DNA of 64,000 nt from Sagittula sp. P11 (GCF_002814095.1 NZ_CP021913.1:2762001-2826000); one strand, 5' to 3'. Shown: positions 18,654 to 29,793, numbered from the stretch's first letter. Translations and numbers: made by a program. The notes: generated by a model from the sequence alone, not told the origin.

Positions 18654-19552
18654 CGGCAACTCTGATTGACGGCAAGGCCTTCGCGGCGACGGTGCGGGGC
18701 AAGGTGGCGGAGCACGTAACCCGCCTGAAGGACGATCACGGCATCACGCCCGGTCTGGCCGTGGTCCTTGTGGGCGAGGATCCGGCGAGCCAGGTCTACG
18801 TGCGCTCGAAGGGCAAACAGACCGTCGAGGTCGGCATGAACTCCTACGAGTACAAGCTGGATGCCGCGACCGAGGAGGCGGACCTGCTGGCGCTGATCGA
18901 CAAGCTGAACAACGATCCCGAGGTGCATGGCATCCTCGTGCAGCTTCCCCTGCCGAAGCATCTCGACGAGGATCTGGTGATCAATGCGATCTCCCCGGCG
19001 AAGGACGTGGACGGGTTCCACATCTCCAACGTCGGTCTGCTGGGCACCGGGCAGAAGTCGATGGTGCCTTGTACGCCGCTGGGGTGCCTGATGATGCTGC
19101 GGGATCACCACGGCTCGCTCTCCGGGATGGACGCGGTGGTGATCGGCCGGTCGAACATCGTCGGCAAGCCCATGGCCCAACTGCTGCTGGGCGACAGCTG
19201 CACGGTGACCATTGCGCATTCGCGGACGAAGAACCTGGCCGAGGTGGTGAGACGGGCGGATATCGTTGTCGCGGCGGTTGGACGGCCCGAGATGGTGCCC
19301 GGCGACTGGATCAAGCCGGGCGCAACGGTGATCGACGTGGGCATCAACCGCATCGACGCGCCGGAAAAGGGCGAGGGCAAGACCCGCCTGGTGGGGGACT
19401 GCCATTTCGACAGCTGTGCCGAGGTCGCGGGCGCCATCACCCCGGTTCCGGGCGGCGTTGGACCGATGACGATTGCCTGCCTTCTGGCCAACACCGTCAC
19501 GGCGTGCTGCCGTGCCAACGACCTTGCGGAGCCGGAAGGCCTGACCGCCTGA
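18650..19552 (+). CDS. folD: Bifunctional methylene-THF dehydrogenase / methenyl-THF cyclohydrolase
   Basis: The 300-residue FolD has the catalytic lysine motif [10 protein letters not shown], the [10 protein letters not shown] and PCTPLGC substrate blocks, the dinucleotide-binding [17 protein letters not shown], and the C-terminal [10 protein letters not shown] signature. It interconverts methylene-, methenyl- and 10-formyl-THF in the cytoplasm with NADP. Coupled to the chorismate mutase by an ATGA overlap and downstream of fhs, it completes the interconversion of formate with methylene-THF. A terminator hairpin follows. Confidence 0.96.
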   Translation: MTATLIDGKAFAATVRGKVAEHVTRLKDDHGITPGLAVVLVGEDPASQVYVRSKGKQTVEVGMNSYEYKLDAATEEADLLALIDKLNNDPEVHGILVQLPLPKHLDEDLVINAISPAKDVDGFHISNVGLLGTGQKSMVPCTPLGCLMMLRDHHGSLSGMDAVVIGRSNIVGKPMAQLLLGDSCTVTIAHSRTKNLAEVVRRADIVVAAVGRPEMVPGDWIKPGATVIDVGINRIDAPEKGEGKTRLVGDCHFDSCAEVAGAITPVPGGVGPMTIACLLANTVTACCRANDLAEPEGLTA

Positions 19553-19581
19553 CGCAGCCACAATCTGGTTTGATCACATGC

Positions 19582-19609
19582 CGGGCCGGAGCCTTGCTCT
19601 GGCCCGTTT
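19582..19609 (+). terminator. Terminator hairpin after folD
   Basis: CGGGCC (19582-19587) pairs with GGCCCG (19601-19606), with a further inner GAGC/GCTC pairing, followed by TTTC. It lies 30 bp after the folD stop and ahead of the convergent exoD gene. Confidence 0.65.
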
Positions 19610-19637
19610 CATGTCATGCCCGATGGCGCGGCCCGTG

Positions 19638-20255
19638 TCACATCAGCCAGACGATCACCCCGGCCACCAGCGCCGTCACGATGTAACCCGCGGCCACGAC
19701 CGCGCCGTCACGGGCAAGGATGCCGATGCCGAACAGGGCGACCGGCAAGCCGACCAGCGGGGTCGCCACCGGAATCGCGCCGATCACGAACAACGACGCG
19801 CCGCAGGCGATCAGCAGCAGGGCGATGATCGAGAGGGACAGGGCCCCGTTCGACAGCGGCTCCATCCTCCGGTGCAGGTGCCGGCGGAGCCACATGGAGG
19901 CTGGGTGCATGCGGTCGGCGAGGTTACGGACCCGCTCGGCCGACATGCCGCGGCGGCTGAGGAACCCCGGCAGCCAGAAACTGCCGTGCCCCAGCAGCAT
20001 CTGCAGTCCGATGGCCGCGACGACCGCGCCAAGTGCACCGCCGACCCCGGGGATGAGCCCGGTGGGCAGGACCATCAGCAGGGACACGATCATCAGGAGC
20101 GGCGCGTGCCCCTGCGTCCCGATCTGGCGCATCAGCATGTCGATGGTGACCTCGTCGCATTCGTCCGCGAGGTCATGAAGGCGGTCCACGAGCAATGGCA
20201 CGGCCCGCGGCCCGGACCATTGCTTGCCGCTCGTGTTGGTGTTGTAGCTCGTCAT
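19638..20255 (-). CDS. ExoD family exopolysaccharide-synthesis membrane protein
   Basis: The 205-residue protein matches the ExoD family: a soluble start (VPLLVDRLHDLADECDEVTIDMLMRQIG) followed by three to four membrane segments (about residues 53-75, 77-92, 135-160, 165-200). ExoD affects exopolysaccharide production in rhizobia; its biochemical role is unknown. ATG at 20255 is preferred to the one 30 bp upstream because GAGG lies 6 bp before it. It stands alone, convergent with folD. Confidence 0.85.
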   Translation of the reverse strand: MTSYNTNTSGKQWSGPRAVPLLVDRLHDLADECDEVTIDMLMRQIGTQGHAPLLMIVSLLMVLPTGLIPGVGGALGAVVAAIGLQMLLGHGSFWLPGFLSRRGMSAERVRNLADRMHPASMWLRRHLHRRMEPLSNGALSLSIIALLLIACGASLFVIGAIPVATPLVGLPVALFGIGILARDGAVVAAGYIVTALVAGVIVWLM

Positions 20256-20333
20256 CGTTGCCTCGTTTGCCGTCCGCACACTCAAAACGGGCGGGTGGCG
20301 GGTGAGGTTCCCGGCGCAGGGCTGTGTGATCGG

Positions 20334-20777
20334 TCAGGCGCTCGGCGTCACCCGGACCATGGTGCCGGTCATGCGCGCGATGTGCGTCTCTTTGTCCTCG
20401 GCCACCGTGTAGATGTCGGCCTGCGTGACCAGCATCCGCCGCCCGGGACGGATGACCGTGCCGCGCGCCTCCAGCGTGTCGCCTAGGCCCGGCGCGAGGT
20501 AGTGGATCGTCATGTCGGACGTCACCACGTCGAACTCCGGCTCGAGCAGGGACACGGCGGCATAGCCTGCGGCGCTGTCGCCAAGCGAGAAGGCCACGCC
20601 GCCATGGGCATAGCCCTGCTGCTGGGTCAGCGCCTCCGTCAGCGGCAGGGCAAGCGTGACGGCGCCGGGCTCGACCGACACCACCCTTGCCCCCAGCGTG
20701 CGGAGAAGTCCCTGTCGGGCAAAGCTGTCCTTGATGCGGTCGGTCAGTGTCATGGCGGGATCGGGCCTTCGGTTCAT
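20334..20777 (-). CDS. PaaI-type hotdog thioesterase
   Basis: The 147-residue protein is a hotdog-fold thioesterase of the PaaI/YigI type, with the active-site helix QQGYAHGGVAFSLGDSAAGYAA (Asp in GDSAAG) and the strand SDMTIHYLAPGLGDTLEA. It probably hydrolyses an aryl- or acyl-CoA. Its ATG overlaps the pdeM stop (ATGA), so it is the second gene of a two-gene operon with pdeM, though no functional link is evident. Confidence 0.82.
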   Translation of the reverse strand: MNRRPDPAMTLTDRIKDSFARQGLLRTLGARVVSVEPGAVTLALPLTEALTQQQGYAHGGVAFSLGDSAAGYAAVSLLEPEFDVVTSDMTIHYLAPGLGDTLEARGTVIRPGRRMLVTQADIYTVAEDKETHIARMTGTMVRVTPSA

Positions 20778-21448
20778 GTGCCGGTCAGGCGGCGCGGCAT
20801 GGGGATGGCCACCGGCCGCGTCCCGGTGAGGATCGCGCAGGCGTCGCGGCCCATCAGCGCCGAGAGCACCGGGCTGTCGGTATAAAGCCCGCCGGTATAG
20901 GTGCCGAACGCAGGCAGGATCAGCCGGTCCGCATCGCAGAGGAAACAGGGCATGGAAAAGCCGCGCCCCCGCGCATTGATCCGCGCCTTGGGGTGATAGT
21001 GGCCTGACACCTCGCCGGGGCCGGAGGTGGCGATGTGACGGAACGTCAGCGGTCCGAGTTGGAGGTCGGCGTGATGCTCGCCTCCGAGGGTCAGCGGGCC
21101 GGGATCGTGGTTGCCCTCGATCCAGATCCAGCGCCGCCCCGCCTTCATCCGCGTCAGTGTATCGAGGTCCTCGCCGGGCAGGCAGGTGTCCAGCCCCGGC
21201 GCATCGAAACTGTCGCCAAGGCAGATCACGGTGCGCGCCCGCGTTACGGTCAGCACGTCGTCCAGCCGCGCCAGCGTATCGCGCGTCTCGTAGGGGGGAA
21301 GGGCGGCACCGCCCGTGGCTGCCAGCCGCGCGGCCTTGCCAAGATGCAGGTCAGAGACGACCAGCACCGCTTCGTCCGGCCAGTATAGGGCGCCGGAGGG
21401 GAGGGCGTGCAGATCTGCGCCATGGAAGGTGAACGCGTGTGTGTTCAT
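20774..21448 (-). CDS. pdeM: Ligase-associated DNA damage response endonuclease PdeM
   Basis: The 224-residue calcineurin-like metallophosphoesterase has the metal-binding series VVSDLHLGKAARL, CLGDSFD, EGNHDPG and SGHYHPKA. The length and these motifs fit PdeM, a nuclease encoded beside an Lhr-type helicase, an exonuclease and an ATP-dependent ligase in a bacterial DNA-repair gene set. The helicase lies 2 kb away at 23456-25894; the ligase and exonuclease are not in the window. ATG 21448 begins MNTHAFTF; frame-open codons upstream look non-coding. Confidence 0.85.
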   Translation of the reverse strand: MNTHAFTFHGADLHALPSGALYWPDEAVLVVSDLHLGKAARLAATGGAALPPYETRDTLARLDDVLTVTRARTVICLGDSFDAPGLDTCLPGEDLDTLTRMKAGRRWIWIEGNHDPGPLTLGGEHHADLQLGPLTFRHIATSGPGEVSGHYHPKARINARGRGFSMPCFLCDADRLILPAFGTYTGGLYTDSPVLSALMGRDACAILTGTRPVAIPMPRRLTGT

Positions 21449-21573
21449 GCTTTGTTTTTGGCGGTTTGGCGGCGGCGTGGCAAGGGGCTGCGGGGCGCTC
21501 TCAATGGAATCTTCACCCGGGATGGATAGCGTCCGGTGCATATGTCCGGCCCCCGGGCGGGACGTTGGCGGAG

Positions 21574-23040
21574 ATGGACGTGCAGATGAACCTCGACGTG
21601 ATCGGGATGGCCTTTGGCGTCTCGCCCATCGCGATGATGCTGGTGGCGCCGGATGGCCGCATCCGGACCTGCAATGCCGAATTCGATGCGCTCTTCGGCT
21701 ACGGACCCGGCGCGCTGACCGGCGCGCCGGTCGAAACGCTGTTGCCGGAGCATCTGCGGTCGGGGCACGTGGCGCTGCGACAGGCGTTCAACGTGATCCC
21801 CGCCAAGCGCCGCATGGGGGCGGAGCGGGAGGTGAAGGGCGTTGCCAGGGACGGCACCGTGCTGCCACTGGAACTGGCGCTGGAGCCGGTGGTCGTCGAC
21901 GGCGGTCCGCATGTGATCGTCGTGGCACTCGACCTGCGGCACCGCCATGCGCAGCGGGAACGGATCAGCTCTGTCATGGATGCGGCGTCCTGCACGATGG
22001 TCGTCGTGGATGCGGGCGGCCGGATCGACTTCGTCAATCGCGCGGTCACCCCGCTGCTCGGCTACACGCCGGAGGAACTGCTGGGCCGTCCGGTCGAGGA
22101 TCTCGTGCCCGAGGATCTGCGCGTCGCCCACCAGGTCTACCGCCGCAGTTTTGCACTGCTGCCGGATGTGCGGGCAAAGGGGCGGTCGCGCACCGTGACC
22201 GCGCGCCACCGCGACGGCCATGGCGTGACGGTGGAGGCGACGCTGGACCGCATCGACCTTGACGGGCAGACGGGTGTGGTCGCCACGCTGGTCGACCTGA
22301 CCGAACGGATCGAGACGGAGCGCGCGCTGGCCGCCCGCGCGCATGAACTGGAACGGCTGAACGCGGATCTCGAACAGTTCAGCCGCGGGGTCAGCCACGA
22401 CCTCAAAGCGCCGCTCGCCTCCATCGCCGGGTTGCTGAGCCTCTGCCGGGAGGATTTCGCGGCCGGGGAAACTGCCGACCTGGGCGACAACCTTGCCCGC
22501 GCCGCCGAGATCGCGGAACACAGCGTGTCGGAGATCGAGAGCGTCCTCTTGGCCACCATGACGACGGAACGCGGGATCGCGCGGGTCCCCGTCGATCTCG
22601 GCGGCCTCATTCGCCAGCTCTGGCGGGACCTGAGCGGCGGCGCCGTCTCTGCGCGGCTGGAGCTGGAACTCGCGCTGCCGGAAACGGTCGCGACGGAGGA
22701 GGCCACGCTCAGGACCGTGCTGCGGAATCTGCTGTCCAACGCGCTGCGCTACCGGGACGACATGAAGGCCGAGCTGGTGGTGCAGGTCACCGCCCGCCAG
22801 ACAGGCGAGCACCTCAAGATCATCGTCAGCGACAACGGCATCGGCATCCCCGAAGCGGTCCTGCCGGAGATCTTCGGTCTGTTCCGCAAGCATGGCGACC
22901 GGGGCGGCTCCGGCATTGGCCTGAACCTCGTGCAGCGCAGCGTGGAACGGCTGGGCGGGAGGATCGCCGCGACCAGCACCGAGGGGGAGGGCACGACCTT
23001 CACGCTCGACCTGCCGATCCGCATGGAGGGCGAGGCATGA
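21574..23040 (+). CDS. Soluble PAS-PAS sensor histidine kinase
   Basis: The 488-residue kinase has no membrane segment. Two PAS domains (about residues 10-125 and 130-250; FGVSPIAMMLVAPDGRIRTCN and SCTMVVVDAGGRIDFVNRAV) lead to a HisKA domain with H275 in SRGVSHDLKAP and an HATPase_c domain with N box (RNLLSNALRYRDD), G1 (SDNGIGIP) and G2 (GSGIGLNLVQ). The start may be ATG 21574 or ATG 21586; neither has a strong ribosome site. It overlaps the receiver gene by ATGA. The pair lies on the opposite strand between pdeM and the Lhr-type helicase. The signal is unknown; no clear chromophore or heme motif is visible. Confidence 0.9.
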   Translation: MDVQMNLDVIGMAFGVSPIAMMLVAPDGRIRTCNAEFDALFGYGPGALTGAPVETLLPEHLRSGHVALRQAFNVIPAKRRMGAEREVKGVARDGTVLPLELALEPVVVDGGPHVIVVALDLRHRHAQRERISSVMDAASCTMVVVDAGGRIDFVNRAVTPLLGYTPEELLGRPVEDLVPEDLRVAHQVYRRSFALLPDVRAKGRSRTVTARHRDGHGVTVEATLDRIDLDGQTGVVATLVDLTERIETERALAARAHELERLNADLEQFSRGVSHDLKAPLASIAGLLSLCREDFAAGETADLGDNLARAAEIAEHSVSEIESVLLATMTTERGIARVPVDLGGLIRQLWRDLSGGAVSARLELELALPETVATEEATLRTVLRNLLSNALRYRDDMKAELVVQVTARQTGEHLKIIVSDNGIGIPEAVLPEIFGLFRKHGDRGGSGIGLNLVQRSVERLGGRIAATSTEGEGTTFTLDLPIRMEGEA

Positions 23041-23459
23041 TAGACGCCTACATTGTCGACGACCGGGAGGTCGACCGCTACACAGCGCGGCGGCGGCTGG
23101 CGAAGTCGGGACGCTTCGCCGCGGTGCACGAGGCGGAGGATGGCCGCATCTTTCTGGACAAGTTGTTCGACCAGCCGCGTGTCGCCGCCTCCGAAGGGCC
23201 GCTGGTGCTGATGGATATCTCGATGCCGGTCATGGACGGCTTCCAGACGGTCGACGCCCTGCGCGCCCGGATGATCGAGCAGGGCTGGCCCAAGGATGTG
23301 ATCGTGGTCATGGTCTCCTCCTCCAGCGCCGAACGGGACCGGGCTCGTGCAGCGGAGCGTCCCCTCGTGCGCGGATATTTCGAGAAACCGATCCGCGTGC
23401 AGGACGTGGAGGAGATGCTGAGGCTGTTCGAAGGGCGTGACCAGCCGTCCACGCGCTAG
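23037..23459 (+). CDS. Single-domain response regulator (receiver only)
   Basis: The 140-residue protein is one receiver domain without an output domain: acidic pocket VDDREVD at 7-13, phosphoacceptor D60 in LVLMDISMPVMDG, the Ser switch in VSSSS and the conserved Lys in YFEKPI. A stand-alone receiver acts by protein contact or phosphotransfer rather than by DNA binding. It is translationally coupled to the kinase, and its 3' end overlaps that of the convergent helicase gene by 3 bp. Confidence 0.92.
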   Translation: MIDAYIVDDREVDRYTARRRLAKSGRFAAVHEAEDGRIFLDKLFDQPRVAASEGPLVLMDISMPVMDGFQTVDALRARMIEQGWPKDVIVVMVSSSSAERDRARAAERPLVRGYFEKPIRVQDVEEMLRLFEGRDQPSTR

Positions 23460-25894
23460 AACGGGACGCGCCATGCCTTCTTCGGCACTTCGACCTGGGC
23501 GAGGCCGCTCTCGGACATCAGGCGGGTGACCTCTTCCTCCAGCAGCCGCTGATCGGCGGACCCGTTCACCGGCACGCGCCCGGGTTCGAGGAACAACGGC
23601 GCGGCCAGCGGTGTCACGCGATCCAACTGCACGTGGTCGATGCGGTCGCCCACGCGGGCGCACATCTCGCGGATGCGGGAAAAGTCGACGAGACCGCGCA
23701 TCGCCTCCTCCCGCGTGATCTGCATCAGCAGATGGTCGGGGTCGTACCTCAGCAGCGTGTCGTAGAGGATGTCCGACGACATGGTGGCCTGCCGGCCGGT
23801 CTTGCGCTGGCCACCCAGTTGCCGCTCGATCAGCCCGGCGATGGTGGCGGAGGCGCGGAAGGTCCGCTTCATCACCGCGTTGCCCGCCAGCCAGCCGTCG
23901 AGACCCGCCTCCAGCGCTGTCACGTCGAAAAGCGGGGCGGGATCGGTCACGCGGTCCAGTCCCCAGATCAGGGTTGCGTAATCCGTCGCGACGAAGCCCA
24001 TGGGGGCGAGGCCCATCTCCTCCATCCGCTTGGTCAGCAGCAGGCCCAGCGTCTGCATCGCGTTCCGTCCGGCAAAGCCGTAGGCCACGAACTGCTCGCG
24101 CCCGTCGTGGGGGAAGCTCTCGACCAGAAGGCGCCCGGGTTCGGGCAGGCGCGAGCGTTCGCGCTGAAGCGCCAGCCATTGCGCGGTATGGTCCGGCAGC
24201 TCGGGCCAGGTGTCCTGCTGGAAGAGCCGCAGGATACGTTCCGAAAGCTGCGTGGAGGTGGCGAACTTCGTGCCCATGAAGGTGGCGATCTTGGGCTTCT
24301 TTTGGGCGTCGCGCGTCACCTCGACGGTCAGTTCGCGCAGCCCCTCGTAGCGCACGATCTGTCCGCCGATCAGGAATGTGTCGCCCTTCGTCAGCGAGGC
24401 GGCAAAGCCTTCCTCGATCTCGCCCAGAGGCGCGCCGCCGCGTCCCTTCCAGCGCACCTTCAGCGTGTCGGTGTCCTGGATCGTGCCGACGTTCTGCCGG
24501 ATGCGCACCGCGGAGCGCGGGTCGCGCAGCTGCCACAGCCCGTCCGGCCTCAGTTGCAGACGCTTCCACTGGTCGTAGGCGCGCAGGGCGTAGCCGCCCG
24601 TGGCGCAGAAATCGAGGCAGGCATCGAACTGCGCGCGGTTCAGCCCGCGATAGGGACCGGCGGCCGACATTTCGGCATAGAGGGTGTCGGCGTCGAACGG
24701 GCCTGAGGCGGCGGCGATCAGGATGTGCTGGCAGAGCACGTCGCGCGGTCCGGGACCGCGCGGTTCGCCATCGAGGTCATGCGCCTTCACCGCCTCCAGC
24801 GCGGCGACGCATTCGACGATCTCGAAGCGGTTGGCGGGCACCAGCAACGCCTTCGACGGGGCGTTGTAGCGGTGGTTCGCGCGCCCGATCCGCTGCACCA
24901 GCCGCTTGACGTTCTTCGGTGCGCCGACCTGGATCACGAGGTCCACGTCCCCCCAGTCGATCCCGAGGTCGAGCGAGCCGGTGCAGACGATGGCCCGCAA
25001 CTGCCCTGCGACCATCGCGGCCTCGACCTTCTCGCGCTGGCCCCGGTCGAGCGAGCCGTGGTGGATGCCGATCGGCAGCGCGTCCTCGTTCGCCAGCCAC
25101 AGGTTGTGAAAGAAGATCTCGGCCTGTGCGCGGGTGTTGTGGAAGATGAGCGTGGTCTTGTGCTGCTTCACCTGCTCGAGCACGGCGGGAATGGCATAGG
25201 CCGCGCCGCCGCCGGCCCAGGGCGGGGCCTCTTCTGTGCGCAGCATCCGGATGTCCGGATCGGGTCCGGGATCGGCGTGCAAGATCTCGGTCGTCGTGTC
25301 GCCAAAGGACATCAGCCGTGCGATGGCGCCGGGGTCCTCCACCGTGGCCGACAGACCGACGCGGCGCAGGTTCGGCGCCAGCGTCTGCAAGCGCGCCAGC
25401 GCCAGCATCAACTGGTCGCCGCGTTTCGACTCCGCCAGTGCGTGGATCTCGTCGATGACGACTCGTTCGATGCCGGCGAAGGTGCGGGCGGCGTCCTCAT
25501 AGGACGTCAGCAGCGCCAGGGATTCCGGGGTGGTCAGCAGGATGTGCGGCGGGTCGGCGCGCTGCCGGCGCTTGCGGGCATATGAGGTATCGCCGGTGCG
25601 GTCTTCCACCCGGATCGGCAGGCCCGCCTCCTCGATGGGGATCAGCAGGTTGCGCCGGATGTCGGCGGCCAGCGCCTTCAACGGCGAGATGTAGAGCGTG
25701 TGCAGACCGTCGCGCGGGCGGTCCGTCAGTTCCGACAGGGTCGGCAGGAAACCCGCCAACGTCTTGCCGCCGCCGGTCGGGGCGATCAGCAGCAGCGAGG
25801 GTGAGGCGGCCCGGTCCAGCATGGCCTGCTGGTGCGGGTGGACCTGCCAGCCGCGGGCGTGGAACCAGTCCCGGAGGGGAGGAGGAAGCGTCAT
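23456..25894 (-). CDS. Ligase-associated DEXH-box DNA helicase (Lhr-core type)
   Basis: The 812-residue superfamily 2 helicase has Walker A APTGGGKT (about residue 38), the DEIH box in VVIDEIHALAES, motif III LSATV, and motif VI QRIGRANHR, then the long Lhr-core C-terminal region with a winged helix. The length, far below that of full-size Lhr (about 1500 residues), and the pairing with pdeM fit the ligase-associated helicase of the four-gene DNA-damage set. It acts on DNA or DNA-RNA duplexes as a 3'-5' helicase (family knowledge). Here a two-component pair separates it from pdeM. Confidence 0.9.
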   Translation of the reverse strand: MTLPPPLRDWFHARGWQVHPHQQAMLDRAASPSLLLIAPTGGGKTLAGFLPTLSELTDRPRDGLHTLYISPLKALAADIRRNLLIPIEEAGLPIRVEDRTGDTSYARKRRQRADPPHILLTTPESLALLTSYEDAARTFAGIERVVIDEIHALAESKRGDQLMLALARLQTLAPNLRRVGLSATVEDPGAIARLMSFGDTTTEILHADPGPDPDIRMLRTEEAPPWAGGGAAYAIPAVLEQVKQHKTTLIFHNTRAQAEIFFHNLWLANEDALPIGIHHGSLDRGQREKVEAAMVAGQLRAIVCTGSLDLGIDWGDVDLVIQVGAPKNVKRLVQRIGRANHRYNAPSKALLVPANRFEIVECVAALEAVKAHDLDGEPRGPGPRDVLCQHILIAAASGPFDADTLYAEMSAAGPYRGLNRAQFDACLDFCATGGYALRAYDQWKRLQLRPDGLWQLRDPRSAVRIRQNVGTIQDTDTLKVRWKGRGGAPLGEIEEGFAASLTKGDTFLIGGQIVRYEGLRELTVEVTRDAQKKPKIATFMGTKFATSTQLSERILRLFQQDTWPELPDHTAQWLALQRERSRLPEPGRLLVESFPHDGREQFVAYGFAGRNAMQTLGLLLTKRMEEMGLAPMGFVATDYATLIWGLDRVTDPAPLFDVTALEAGLDGWLAGNAVMKRTFRASATIAGLIERQLGGQRKTGRQATMSSDILYDTLLRYDPDHLLMQITREEAMRGLVDFSRIREMCARVGDRIDHVQLDRVTPLAAPLFLEPGRVPVNGSADQRLLEEEVTRLMSESGLAQVEVPKKAWRVPF

Positions 25895-25951
25895 CCTCCC
25901 CAGATAGGTGCGCGCGGGCGGTTTGGCACGTCTTTCCTGTGCCGCGCCGGG

Positions 25952-26911
25952 TCAGTCGCCGAGCGGGTGGAAACAGGCGGCTTCCGTCTGCCCCCCGACC
26001 GGCGTCAGCCTGGGCACCTCCGCCCGGCACTTGTCGCTGGCCCGCGGGCAGCGCGCGGCAAAGGCGCAGCCCGGCGGCGGGTTCAGCGGGTCGGGAAGTT
26101 CGGTCGCCTTGCCTTCGGGCGCGGTCAGCGGGCGGCCAACCACCGGCGCGCTGTTGGCCAGAAGCTGGGTGTAGGGATGGCGGGGCTGGGCAAAGACCTC
26201 TTCCGCCGGGCCGACCTCCACCACCGATCCAAAGTACAGCACCGCGATCCGGTCGCTGACCGCCTCCACCACCGCAAGGTCATGGCTGATGAAGAGGTAG
26301 GTCAGATCGTATTCGCGGCGCAGGTCGGCCAGCAGGTTCAGCACCTGCGCCTGCACCGACACGTCGAGGGCAGACACCGGTTCGTCGAGGATCAGGATGG
26401 ACGCATTGGCCGCCAGCGCCCGCGCGATGCCGATCCGCTGCGCTTGCCCGCCCGAGAATTCATGCGGGTAGCGGTCGAGGAACTCCTCGCGCAGGTTCAC
26501 GCTTTCGAAGATCTCGCGGATGCGCTCCCGGCGCTTCGCGGCGGACATGCCGTGAAGGTGTTTGAGCGGCGCTTCCATCACCTGCCGGATGGTCTTGCGC
26601 GGGTTCAGCGAAGAGATCGGGTCCTGGAAGACGTACTGGATGCGCTTGCCGAAGGCCGCCGGGTCCGCATTGTCGAGCGCCTTGCCCTCGATCTGGATCG
26701 TCCCGGTGGAGGGCGGCAGCAGCCCCACGAGCATCCGCGCCAGCGTCGACTTCCCGCAGCCGGATTCGCCCACGATGCCAAGGGTCTCGCCCTTGCGCAC
26801 CGACAGCGTGATCGGATGGACGGCCTTGACCGATCCGGTGGACTTGCCCAGCAGGGAACGCCCCACCGGAAAGGTCTTCGACAGGTTGGAGAGGGTCAGG
26901 GCATCGGTCAT
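25952..26911 (-). CDS. Oligopeptide-type ABC transporter ATP-binding protein (OppF/DppF-like)
   Basis: The 319-residue ATPase has Walker A GESGCGKST (about residue 49), signature FSGGQAQRIGIARAL, Walker B LILDEPVSALD and the H-loop FISHDLAVV. The C-terminal extension with PPGCAFAARCPRASDKC supplies the cysteine cluster that binds an iron-sulfur centre in Opp/Dpp ATPases. It is the last gene of the importer operon; its ATG overlaps the stop of the permease-ATPase fusion. Confidence 0.93.
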   Translation of the reverse strand: MTDALTLSNLSKTFPVGRSLLGKSTGSVKAVHPITLSVRKGETLGIVGESGCGKSTLARMLVGLLPPSTGTIQIEGKALDNADPAAFGKRIQYVFQDPISSLNPRKTIRQVMEAPLKHLHGMSAAKRRERIREIFESVNLREEFLDRYPHEFSGGQAQRIGIARALAANASILILDEPVSALDVSVQAQVLNLLADLRREYDLTYLFISHDLAVVEAVSDRIAVLYFGSVVEVGPAEEVFAQPRHPYTQLLANSAPVVGRPLTAPEGKATELPDPLNPPPGCAFAARCPRASDKCRAEVPRLTPVGGQTEAACFHPLGD

Positions 26912-28787
26912 TCAGCGGCCTCCGACAGCGGGGTTTCGGGATAGAGGCACCGCACGGCGTGCGAACCGACGCGCTCCAGGGGAATGTCGCCCTGCCGGCA
27001 ATCGTCCTGCGCCTTCAGGCAGCGGTCGGCAAAGGCGCATCCGGCGGGCAGCCTGTCGACCACCGGCGGCAGGCCGGCGATGGCCTCCAGCCGCCGCTTG
27101 CCCCCGCCCAGTTCCGGCACGCAGGCCATGAGCCGTGCGGTGTAGGGATGGCGGGGCGCCTTCAGGATCTCGTCGGTGGTGCCTTCTTCCACGATCCGCC
27201 CGGCGTACATCACCGCCACACGGTCGCACAATTGCGCCACCACACCGAAGTCATGGGTGATGAACACGATGGCCAGCCCGCGAGAGCGACGGAGGTCGTC
27301 GAGGATGGTCAGCACCTGCGCCTGCACCGTCACGTCGAGCGCGGTCGTCGGTTCGTCGGCGATGATGATGTCCGGCTCGTTGGCCAGCGCCATGGCGATA
27401 CCGACGCGCTGCCGCATCCCGCCCGACATCTCGTGCGGGTAATCGGTGATCCGCTTGGCGGGGTTCGGGATGCGCACCGCTTCGAGCAGTTCGATGGCCT
27501 TGCGCTTGCCTTCCGCCTTGCCGATGGGACGGTGCGACCGGATCGCCTCGATCAGCTGATCGCCGACGCGGTAGAGCGGATGCAGCGTGGCCAGCGGGTC
27601 CTGGAAGATATAGGCGACGTTCCTGCCGCGCATCGACCGCAGCTTGCGATAGGGCGCGCCGACGAGGTCGTCGCCGTCGTAGCGGACAGCGCCCCCGGTG
27701 ATCACCCCGGGGGGCGAGGCGACAAGCCCCATGACCGACAACGCCGTGACCGATTTGCCGGACCCGGATTCGCCGATGATGCCAAGGCATTCGCCCTTCT
27801 CGACGTGCAGGTCCACGCCGCCCACGGCGCGGTAGATGCGGTCCTTGACGTGGAACTGGGTCTGCAGGTCCTGCACTTCCAGCAGGCCCTTGCCTTCCGC
27901 CTGCGGCACGGGTCCGTCACGCTCCACCCGCGTCGCCGCCATGGGCCGCGACAGGGCGCCGGACTTCAGCCGCGGGTCCAGCGCATCGCGCACGCCGTCG
28001 CCCAGCAGGTTGATCGACATGACGATGATCAGGATCATCACGCCCGGCACGACGGAGGTGTGCGGGTTGGTGATCAGCGCCGACCGCGCCTCGCCCAGCA
28101 TGGACCCCAGATCGGCCTGCGGCGGCTGCGATCCGAGCCCGAGGAAGGACAGGCCGGCGGTCTCGAGGATCATCCAGCCGATGGTGGTAGACATGGCGAT
28201 CACGATGACCGGGATCACGTTCGGCAGGATCTCCGACAGGATGATCCGGGTGTTCGACAACCCCGCAAGGCGCGCGGCATCCACGAACTCCTTGTGCGCG
28301 ATGCCCACGGTGATGCCCCGGATGTTGCGCGCGAAGAACGGCACGTTCACCACGGCCACGGCGATCAGCGCGTTCAGCAGCCCGGGTCCGAGCGCCGCGA
28401 CGATGGCCAGCGCCAGCAGGATGTAGGGAAAGGCCATCAGCATGTCGACGCCGCGCATGATGACGTTGTCGGTCCGCCCGCCGTAAAAGCCGGCGATGAT
28501 CCCGATGGCGGCGCCCAGGGTGGCGGCGGCCACCGCCGCGGCAAAGCCCACCGCCAGCGACAGGCGCGTGCCGTAAAGCAGGCGCGCCAGCAGGTCCCGG
28601 CCAAGGTGATCGGTGCCCAGCAGCGCCCCTTCGGAGAACGGCGGCTGGAACCGGAACGCGGTATTGGTGACGTCCGGATCTTTCAGCGGCAGCAGCGGCG
28701 TGACCAGCGCCAGCAGCACGACCAGCGACAGCACGATCCCTCCGGCCAGGGCCAGGCGGTTGCGGGCGAGGAGTTTGAAGAAGGCGC

Positions 28788-28791
<4 letters not shown>
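26908..28791 (-). CDS. Fused ABC permease (DppC-like) and ATPase (DppD-like)
   Basis: One 627-residue chain combines two subunits that are usually separate. Residues 1-280 are a DppC-type permease with six membrane helices and the EAA loop ([24 protein letters not shown]). Residues 310-627 are a DppD-type ATPase with Walker [14 protein letters not shown], signature [15 protein letters not shown], Walker [12 protein letters not shown] and the Cys-rich tail [14 protein letters not shown]. There is no internal stop or ribosome site suggesting two products. Permease-ATPase fusions are recurrent in this transporter class, so this is probably functional rather than an assembly error. Confidence 0.93.
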
Positions 28792-29735
<944 letters not shown>

Positions 29736-29793
29736 CGCCGCGGCCTCCTTCGCTGAAACACATGAACCCCGCGGACCGGACGGCAACGGCCTG

